DNA of 11,700 nt from Robiginitomaculum sp. (GTDB lineage: Bacteria; Pseudomonadota; Alphaproteobacteria; Caulobacterales; Maricaulaceae). The notes beneath the pieces were generated by a model that saw nothing but the letters and a program-made list of their open reading frames with translations, was not told where the DNA came from and searched no databases. The stretch is taken from assembly GCA_027071965.1 (NCBI GenBank), contig JALSYJ010000187.1:1-11700 (forward strand). The letters run 5' to 3'. The position numbers and the translations under genes are program-made. Each line of letters opens with the position of its first letter. Position 1 is the stretch's first letter. Positions 7,368 to 11,700 of the stretch are shown one piece after another.

Positions 7368-9080
7368 TTAAGAGGGCGAGGCCCCAAAACGCTGCGACCA
7401 TTCGGCCACTTGTTCGTCTTCGATTTTGGCAAACAATAATTCCGGCACCGTAAATTGCGACCGGCGCGGCAGTTTGTCCAATAGCACTGATCCTGCTTGA
7501 TTGGGCCAGTTGCGATTTTCTTTCGGCACTCCCATGGCATCCAAAACCCTAGTGGCAGCATCGGGAATAAACACTTGCGCCACTATTGCCGACATTACCA
7601 CCATATTAAGGGCGGTGCGCACGATCATTGCGGCCTTGTCCGGATCGGTTTTAATTACTGTCCACGGCGCAGCTTCGGCCAGATACTCATTGCCCAAAGC
7701 CCAGATGGCACGGGTCGCAGCAGCGGCCTTGCGATAGTCCATGGCCTGATGATGAGCGCTCAAAGCCGTTATCTGTGCGTCAAACTCAGCAAACAGTTTT
7801 TGCTCCAGCTCGCCAATAGTGCCGCCGTCCGGTATTTGTCCGTCAAATTTGGCATTTGCAAATTTAGTGATGCGGTTTACGAAATTCCCCAGTACATTGG
7901 CCAGATCCGAATTTACCACGGCCTGAAACTGTTCCAGCGTAAATGCGGCATCAGAGCTTTCTGGGGCATTGGCCATCAAATACCAGCGCCACATATCAGA
8001 CGGAGCAATTCTGAGCGCCTGATCCATGAATATTCCACGGTTTTGCGAGGTTGAAAACTTGCCTCCATACCATGTGACCCAGTTAAAGGCTTTTAGCCGG
8101 TCAACAGTTTTCCATGGCTCGGCTGATCCTAACAGGGTGATGGGAAAACTTACCGTATGAAAGGCGACATTGTCTTTGCCCATGAATTGCACATAGGTTA
8201 CATCGTCCGCGCCCTTGTCGGTACGCCACCAATCCTCCCATGTCTTGTCATTGGCTTCGGCCCATTCACTGGTTGCGCCAATATATTCAATTGGTGCGTC
8301 AAACCAGACATAAAATACCTTGTCCTCAAATCCCGGCCTTGGCTTGCCATCTTTTAATACCGGCACACCCCATGATAAATCCCGAGTAATAGCACGATCC
8401 TGCAGGCCCTCATCCAGCCATTTTAAGGCAATTGATCTGGCCAGAGATGGCCAGTCAACAGAAGCTTCAACCCAGTTGCGGATAGTATCCTGCATTGCTG
8501 CCTGTTTCAGGAATAAATGGGTGGTATCGCGCAGCTCCACATTCTTTGAGCCGGAAATCGCCGAATAGGGGTCGATCAGATCAGTAGGGTCAAGCAGTCG
8601 GCCGCAATCATCGCATTGATCGCCTCTGGCTTTTTCTGAGTCACAATGCGGGCAGATACCCTGCACATAGCGATCCGGAAGAAACCGCTTGTCATCAATG
8701 GAATATACCTGCCGCGAGGTGCGTTCCTCAATCAGCCCTTCTGCTTCCAGTTTTTGGGCAAAATGCTGTGTCAATTGGTGGTTTTGAGTGCTGGAGGAGC
8801 GGCCAAACCAGTCATAGGACAAGGCAAATCCCGTCCCGGCAGCCCTCTGTAATTCGTGTTGCTCATCACAATAGGTTTTAACGTCCTGTCCGGCAGCTTC
8901 TGCGGCCAGCTCAGCCGGGGTGCCGTGCTCATCGGTGGCACAGATATACAAGACCTCTGAGCCACGCAATCTTTCAAAACGCGCATAAATATCAGCAGGC
9001 AGCATGGAGCCGGCCAGATTGCCTAAATGCTTGACTCCATTGATATAAGGAAGTGCGGAAGTAATCAGAATTCGGTTCAT
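7368..9080 (-). CDS. metG: Methionyl-tRNA synthetase (EC 6.1.1.10)
   Basis: The product has 570 residues. It charges initiator and elongator tRNA-Met with methionine in the cytoplasm, using ATP. The class I HIGH motif appears as HLGN (18-21) and the KMSKS loop as KFSTS (341-345). A zinc knuckle in the connective peptide has Cys143, 146, 156 and 159. CATDEHGTPAE (47-57), SWGVPVL (236-242), YVWFDAPIEYIG (257-268) and FMGKDNVAFHTV (299-310) are conserved catalytic-domain blocks. An alpha-helical anticodon-binding domain fills the C-terminal part. There is no C-terminal EMAP/Trbp-like tRNA-binding domain, which is normal for many alphaproteobacterial enzymes. It starts at an ATG with only a weak ribosome site. 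It leads the metG, yciI-like, VWA cluster and is divergent from the small membrane protein gene. Confidence 0.98.
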   Translation of the reverse strand: MNRILITSALPYINGVKHLGNLAGSMLPADIYARFERLRGSEVLYICATDEHGTPAELAAEAAGQDVKTYCDEQHELQRAAGTGFALSYDWFGRSSSTQNHQLTQHFAQKLEAEGLIEERTSRQVYSIDDKRFLPDRYVQGICPHCDSEKARGDQCDDCGRLLDPTDLIDPYSAISGSKNVELRDTTHLFLKQAAMQDTIRNWVEASVDWPSLARSIALKWLDEGLQDRAITRDLSWGVPVLKDGKPRPGFEDKVFYVWFDAPIEYIGATSEWAEANDKTWEDWWRTDKGADDVTYVQFMGKDNVAFHTVSFPITLLGSAEPWKTVDRLKAFNWVTWYGGKFSTSQNRGIFMDQALRIAPSDMWRWYLMANAPESSDAAFTLEQFQAVVNSDLANVLGNFVNRITKFANAKFDGQIPDGGTIGELEQKLFAEFDAQITALSAHHQAMDYRKAAAATRAIWALGNEYLAEAAPWTVIKTDPDKAAMIVRTALNMVVMSAIVAQVFIPDAATRVLDAMGVPKENRNWPNQAGSVLLDKLPRRSQFTVPELLFAKIEDEQVAEWSQRFGASPS

Positions 9081-9093
9081 ATCAAAATTTTCA

Positions 9094-9122
9094 TTCTCAA
9101 AGGCATCAATTATGCCTATATT
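9094..9122 (+). promoter_or_regulatory. Candidate promoter for the small membrane protein gene, with a palindrome in its spacer
   Basis: TTCTCA (9094-9099, four of six matches to TTGACA) and TATATT (9117-9122) are 17 bases apart. The inverted repeat AGGCAT-N5-ATGCCT (9101-9117) fills the spacer almost exactly, as an operator for a dimeric repressor would. The intergenic space is shared with divergent metG. Function is inferred from position only. Confidence 0.33.
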
Positions 9123-9148
9123 ACCAGTATTGGCAGGAGCTATCTGTC

Positions 9149-9175
9149 ATGAATAAAGGGACAAGCACCGGCTGA
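9149..9175 (+). CDS. Possible 8-codon leader peptide ahead of the small membrane protein gene
   Basis: ATG at 9149-9151 opens a tiny frame (MNKGTSTG) that closes at TGA 9173-9175. It is preceded by AGGAG (9135-9139) at a 9-base spacing. It ends 36 bases before the main start at 9212. The good ribosome site is the only support, and chance occurrence is quite possible. Confidence 0.2.
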   Translation: MNKGTSTG

Positions 9176-9211
9176 CAACAGGCAGAAGGTGCTAATTTAG
9201 GGGAGGTTAAA

Positions 9212-9622
9212 ATGCCTAGGATTTTTGGGTTAAGCCTATTGGGGTGGATCGTAACCAGTATTGCTTTCTTTTTACTTGGCTATTTGTTTTTTGGCGTCAT
9301 TTTTCTGGATAATATGACAGAATTGATGGGCTATGATGAAAACACGGTGATGAATTTTGGCTTTGGAGCGAGTCTGACGCTGGGGTTTGTTAATGTTGCT
9401 GTGACTTCTTTGGGTATTGGGCTGTTGTTAAAATGGTTAAAGGCAGAAGACATGGTAACAGCCATTAAATACGGCCTGTTTGCCGGATTGGTGTTTGCCA
9501 TTACCACTGAGGCCTATGCCTGGGTTTATGGCAATTTCCCGATTGAGATGGCGATTATTGATGGCGTTTATATCCTGATCGGTTATTCTATGGTTGCAGC
9601 AATCTGGTCAATTTTTGACTAG
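9212..9622 (+). CDS. Small four-helix inner-membrane protein, DUF1761-like
   Basis: The product has 136 residues. Four membrane helices are evident at about 8-30, 51-74, 85-104 and 113-134, with short loops. An acidic loop (DNMTELMGYDEN, about 33-44) follows helix 1. The size, helix spacing and aromatic LGYLFFGVIF helix resemble the DUF1761 family, which has no established function. The match is by eye and not certain. The start is well supported: AGGGGAGG lies 5 bases ahead of the ATG. It is alone on the plus strand between divergent metG and a long gene-free stretch, so it is probably monocistronic. I see no clear intrinsic terminator after its stop. Confidence 0.75.
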   Translation: MPRIFGLSLLGWIVTSIAFFLLGYLFFGVIFLDNMTELMGYDENTVMNFGFGASLTLGFVNVAVTSLGIGLLLKWLKAEDMVTAIKYGLFAGLVFAITTEAYAWVYGNFPIEMAIIDGVYILIGYSMVAAIWSIFD

Positions 9623-9666
9623 GATTCAGACAGTGGTGAGTTTGGGTAAAGATGAGGCTTTGCGCC

Positions 9667-9690
9667 GGACTTAAGTTTGAACATAAGTCC
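9667..9690. repeat. Inverted repeat GGACTTA-N10-TAAGTCC
   Basis: Arms at 9667-9673 and 9684-9690 are perfect over 7 bp. It lies 45 bp after the stop of the small membrane protein gene. There is no T-tract after it, so an intrinsic terminator is unlikely in the standard form; it may be an operator or an mRNA 3' hairpin. Confidence 0.5.
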
Positions 9691-9732
9691 AACTAAGGCT
9701 ACTAATTCATGCCATTATCATTGCAGGGATGA

Positions 9733-9753
9733 ACTTACGGCCTTCGCGTAAGT
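9733..9753. repeat. Inverted repeat ACTTACG-N7-CGTAAGT
   Basis: Perfect 7-bp arms lie at 9733-9739 and 9747-9753 around a GCCTTCG loop. It directly abuts the first unit of the tandem array, as if it marks the array's edge. No T-tract follows. Confidence 0.5.
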
Positions 9754-9754
9754 G

Positions 9755-9818
9755 ACGGTCAGTGGTAAGGGGCACTCTTAAGGGTCACTTATAGGGTCAC
9801 TTGTCAGGGTCAGTGCAA
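9755..9818 (+). repeat. Five degenerate 12-13 bp tandem units, core AGGGTCA
   Basis: Units start at 9755 (ACGGTCAGTGGTA), 9768 (AGGGGCACTCTTA), 9781 (AGGGTCACTTAT), 9793 (AGGGTCACTTGTC) and 9806 (AGGGTCAGTGCAA). The last three share an exact AGGGTCA and a regular step close to one helical turn plus two bases. Candidate roles are a cooperative protein-binding array or iterons. The units are too short and have no spacers, so this is not CRISPR. Confidence 0.7.
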
Positions 9819-9890
9819 ATTTTGCTGTCCCTTGGGTGATACTTCTCGCACCCTGTAATCATACCCAAAAAGCACTTGTTGGTAATAAAC

Positions 9891-9930
9891 TTACCCTTAA
9901 ATGACCCTTGTGGGTACTGACTGACCCTTA
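9891..9930 (-). repeat. Opposite-strand copies of the AGGGTCA unit
   Basis: On the minus strand, AGGGTCA recurs exactly at 9922-9928 and 9902-9908, with a decayed copy AGGGTAA near 9891-9898. These face the direct array about 75 bp away and make a large imperfect inverted repeat. Confidence 0.6.
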
Positions 9931-9973
9931 CAATAAGGGGATAAGTGATAATGATGCCCGCACTTGCCAGAAC

Positions 9974-9982
9974 TGTTATAAT
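9974..9982 (+). promoter_or_regulatory. Extended -10 element (TG-N-TATAAT) in the gene-free stretch
   Basis: TGT followed by a perfect TATAAT (9977-9982) matches the extended -10 form. No good -35 box is found at 17 or 18 bp. Transcription would run from about 9989 into sequence with no gene, ending against the minus-strand gene at 10211. It could drive a small RNA or be a chance match. Confidence 0.28.
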
Positions 9983-10159
9983 GTAAGGGCTGGGGGGCCG
10001 CGCACCCAAACAAATGCTCTTTGACAGGTAAATATTTCTTCTCAAGGCCTATAAAACAAAAGGGTTTTGGCACTTGCCTGCGATTAAATAAACCGGCAGT
10101 CCAATAACTCCCCCTGCGCCTGCCCGGCTCTTATCCAACGGGGAAAACAGAATAAGCGC

Positions 10160-10185
10160 TTTTCCAAAGCTCAAGTTTTGGAAAA
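10160..10185. repeat. Inverted repeat TTTTCCAAA-N8-TTTGGAAAA
   Basis: Perfect 9-bp arms lie at 10160-10168 and 10177-10185, with an 8-base loop. It sits 26 bp after the stop of the minus-strand DUF5666-like gene, where a terminator is expected. The stem is AT-rich at its base and no T-run follows outside it, so termination is only possible, not shown. Confidence 0.55.
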
Positions 10186-10210
10186 TCAAGTCACAAGCTC
10201 GGCCATAAGT

Positions 10211-11590
10211 TCAGCCACCGGGCCTTGAGGGTCTGGCCGGGCGCTCTGGTCGTTCCGGGCGCTCAGGACGTGTTGGTCGTTCTGGCCTTTGCATTCGATC
10301 CGGGCGGGTTGGCCGTACTGGTTTGCGGGTAGTTTCTGGGCGCATCACAGGCGGTTTATCGGCATTGGGGCGGACCATATCTGGTTGTGGAGCCGGTTTG
10401 CCCTGCGGCGGACGCTGATTGTCTGTGTCTGTTGCTGGCGCCGGATGAGGTGGCTCCATAGTTTGGTTGTTTTCGGATCGCCCGGTGACTGGTACCGGGC
10501 TGTTGGCCTCCTCACCGGCATTTGCTTCTTCTGGCGCTATGTCCCGGTTTGTTTCAGGATCATTCGCCGTCCTGTTTTCCGTAGGTGCTTGATCTGTATC
10601 CGGTGTATGTCGCTCGCCAGTTTGGTTTTCAGGCTTTTCTATCGGTTTTGGCACAGCAGGGCGGACAGGAGTTTCTGGTCGCAATTGTTGTACTCGCTGA
10701 GGTCGATCCGGAGTTTCTGGCACGGTATTTATGGGCTGGGCCGGTATTGGTTGCTCCGGGGCAGCCTCCCGTCGTGCCGGAGGTATTTGAGTGCTCGCTG
10801 GTTCAGGTTTTTGCATAAATTCGGTTATGGCAGGTGTGATATCCTGCTGATGGATCTGTTTGATCTGTAATTTTCCACCCAGAACCGGGCCGCTTACCAC
10901 AATCAGACGCTCTGTAAGCTCTGCCGATTCCGTAATGCCCAGCTTATAGCCATATAAAACCATATCTCCTGCAATCTGCTGCGGGTAGCCACTAAGGGAA
11001 AGCCTGGTGACCTCTGGTGGAAACGGGGTTTTAGGCTGTGTGGGCAGCCTGGGTGCCATATCCGGCGCAGGATCAATCCTGCTGGCGATTATGGTGCCAT
11101 CAGGGCGGGTAAAGCCGCTAATGGCTAGTGTGGTTCCAATGGCAGGCGCAGTGCCCTTGGCGGGCAGGGTGATGGAAGTTCCCTGTATTTGGATGAGACC
11201 GGGCGCTGAGGCTTCAACTACGCCGATGATGGAGTGACGGATTTCAATAGAAACTGCCTGCTTGCTGCCGTCTGGCATTTCCTGTGCCAGCACCTGCACA
11301 ATCTGGCCTATTTTCAGATCAGCTATTGATCCGCTCTGGCTGTCAATGGTGATCGGGGTGTCATCGTCATAAATGATCCGGTCATTATTGACATATATGC
11401 TGCCAAAACGATCAATGCGGCCAATATAGCCGGTATTTATGCCGGTTCCGCCGACACCGCCTTCGCCGCCATTTATGCCGGTTCCGCCAATGCCTCCTGG
11501 CCGCAGCAATAGCAAAAATAGCACTGCCAACAGCCCAAAGAAGACAGCAATGGAAGAGGGGCCGCGCAAAGATATAATACGATTATTCAT
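10211..11590 (-). CDS. Membrane-anchored DUF5666-like protein with long Pro/Arg-rich C-terminal tail
   Basis: I chose the ATG at 11588-11590 (459 residues): AAGGGGAG lies 6-7 bases upstream, whereas an upstream TTG at 11638 has no such site. One hydrophobic segment (about 12-30) acts as signal anchor or uncleaved signal peptide. A Gly-rich repeat follows (32-53), with GGTGIN twice at a 12-residue step. Residues about 55-108 (GRIDRFGSIYVNNDRIIYDDDT...GQIVQVLAQ) and 121-172 form two small beta-barrel repeats of the DUF5666 type. A third beta-rich part covers 190-250. The last 200 residues are Pro/Arg/Glu-rich and disordered, ending in repeated RPERP units. It should sit in the periplasm or cell envelope. 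Function is unknown; the basic Pro-rich tail suggests binding to cell wall or polyanion. It overlaps the upstream gene by 8 bp, so the two are likely coupled. Confidence 0.82.
   Translation of the reverse strand: MNNRIISLRGPSSIAVFFGLLAVLFLLLLRPGGIGGTGINGGEGGVGGTGINTGYIGRIDRFGSIYVNNDRIIYDDDTPITIDSQSGSIADLKIGQIVQVLAQEMPDGSKQAVSIEIRHSIIGVVEASAPGLIQIQGTSITLPAKGTAPAIGTTLAISGFTRPDGTIIASRIDPAPDMAPRLPTQPKTPFPPEVTRLSLSGYPQQIAGDMVLYGYKLGITESAELTERLIVVSGPVLGGKLQIKQIHQQDITPAITEFMQKPEPASTQIPPARREAAPEQPIPAQPINTVPETPDRPQRVQQLRPETPVRPAVPKPIEKPENQTGERHTPDTDQAPTENRTANDPETNRDIAPEEANAGEEANSPVPVTGRSENNQTMEPPHPAPATDTDNQRPPQGKPAPQPDMVRPNADKPPVMRPETTRKPVRPTRPDRMQRPERPTRPERPERPERPARPSRPGG
11435..11488. repeat. 18-bp direct repeat, 36-bp period, inside the Gly-rich segment
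   Basis: ATTTATGCCGGTTCCGCC occurs exactly at 11435-11452 and 11471-11488. It encodes GGTGIN twice in the minus-strand gene. Identity at DNA level, including third codon positions, points to a recent in-frame duplication of 12 codons. Confidence 0.85.
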
Positions 11591-11700
11591 CAGACTCCCC
11601 TTCTGAATTATCTTCAGTATTATAGAAATATATACCAAAAGTCATGCGCTGATTAGTATTACCACTGTCCCGGTCACGAATTTCCAGCTCTTGCGCCCTT
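11583..11700 (-). CDS. 3' end of an upstream gene (DUF6502-like?), truncated by window edge
   Basis: A minus-strand frame enters from the right edge and is open for 38 codons to TAA at 11583-11585. It ends in RAQELEIRDRDSGN...RMTFGIYFYNTEDNSE and an acidic tail. The stop lies within the first three codons of the DUF5666-like gene (8-bp overlap), a typical operon arrangement. The ending G-x-Y-F-Y and the DUF5666 neighbour recall the DUF6502 family, often found next to DUF5666 genes. With so little sequence this family name is a guess; that a gene ends here is well supported by the overlap and the ribosome site inside its last codons. Confidence 0.6.
   Translation of the reverse strand, partial: RAQELEIRDRDSGNTNQRMTFGIYFYNTEDNSEGESDE

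Larger units (their letters stand above)
9623..10210. other. 588-bp gene-free stretch rich in short repeats and hairpins
   Basis: No convincing gene lies here. An 82-codon minus-strand frame (9797-10045) runs through the repeat array and looks like no known protein. The stretch holds a 12-13 bp tandem array with inverted copies, hairpins at 9667-9690, 9733-9753 and 10160-10185, and an extended -10 box at 9974-9982. It also has a 9-mer, GCACTTGCC, repeated at 9960-9968 and about 110 bp further on. I do not recognise tRNA, tmRNA, RNase P or SRP RNA signatures in it. Confidence 0.6.

Noticed and set aside
7497..8054. Plus-strand open frame of 185 codons
   Set aside because: It lies fully antisense to metG, whose protein is unmistakable, and its translation has no family-like pattern.
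8046..8060. KFSTS instead of KMSKS in the methionyl-tRNA synthetase as a defect
   Set aside because: This is a known form of the loop in alphaproteobacterial enzymes of this type; all other motifs are intact.
9755..9818. CRISPR-like array
   Set aside because: Units are only 12-13 bp, degenerate and contiguous with no unique spacers, and no cas gene is nearby.
9797..10045. Minus-strand open frame of 82 codons in the gene-free stretch
   Set aside because: It runs through the AGGGTCA repeats, has no convincing ribosome site and its translation resembles no known protein.
10160..10185. Intrinsic terminator for the DUF5666-like gene
   Set aside because: The stem is perfect but AT-rich at its base and no T-run follows it on the minus strand, so it is kept only as an inverted repeat.
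10289..10870. Plus-strand open frame of 193 codons, rich in Arg, Trp and Cys
   Set aside because: It is antisense to the Pro/Arg-rich tail of the DUF5666-like gene; such composition keeps the opposite frame free of stops. No ribosome site was seen.

Overview
The window looks like chromosome of a mid-GC Alphaproteobacterium. The best evidence is the methionyl-tRNA synthetase, which is the short alphaproteobacterial type with a CxxC-x9-CxxC zinc knuckle and a KFSTS loop. A CoxE-like VWA protein and a DUF5666-type protein fit that placement. This is inferred from protein type only; no rRNA or tRNA gene is present. I see no phage gene, transposase, integrase or CRISPR array.

Layout. (1) 1-506, plus strand: 3' end of an MscS-type mechanosensitive channel, converging on and overlapping the next cluster by 17 bp. 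(2) 490-5712, minus strand: a tightly packed glycan-transfer operon. In transcription order it holds a secreted Asp-box beta-propeller protein, a large membrane GT-C-like glycosyltransferase with an unusual periplasmic tail (HYDIN/ASH-like plus jelly-roll-like), a GtrB-like polyprenyl-phosphate glycosyltransferase, and a GtrA-like flippase. The last three overlap by 4 and 14 bp. A promoter region with three 9-bp tandem repeats lies just upstream (5756-5821). (3) 5827-9080, minus strand: metG, a YciI-like protein and a CoxE-like VWA protein, probably one transcript. (4) 9081-9622: a divergent control region and a small four-helix membrane protein resembling DUF1761. (5) 9623-10210: a 588-bp gene-free stretch with a degenerate 12-13 bp tandem array built on AGGGTCA, opposite-strand copies, several hairpins and an extended -10 box. 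(6) 10211-11700, minus strand: a membrane-anchored DUF5666-like protein with a long Pro/Arg-rich tail, overlapped by the 3' end of an upstream gene that runs off the window.

How the genes fit together: the GtrB-like enzyme would load a sugar onto undecaprenyl phosphate, the GtrA-like protein would flip it, and the GT-C-like enzyme would transfer it on the periplasmic side. This is the logic of O-antigen and teichoic-acid side-chain modification. The periplasmic domains on the GT-C enzyme and the co-transcribed secreted propeller are not part of the classical three-gene set. They make this operon the most interesting part of the window. The metG cluster is housekeeping with an orphan VWA protein attached.
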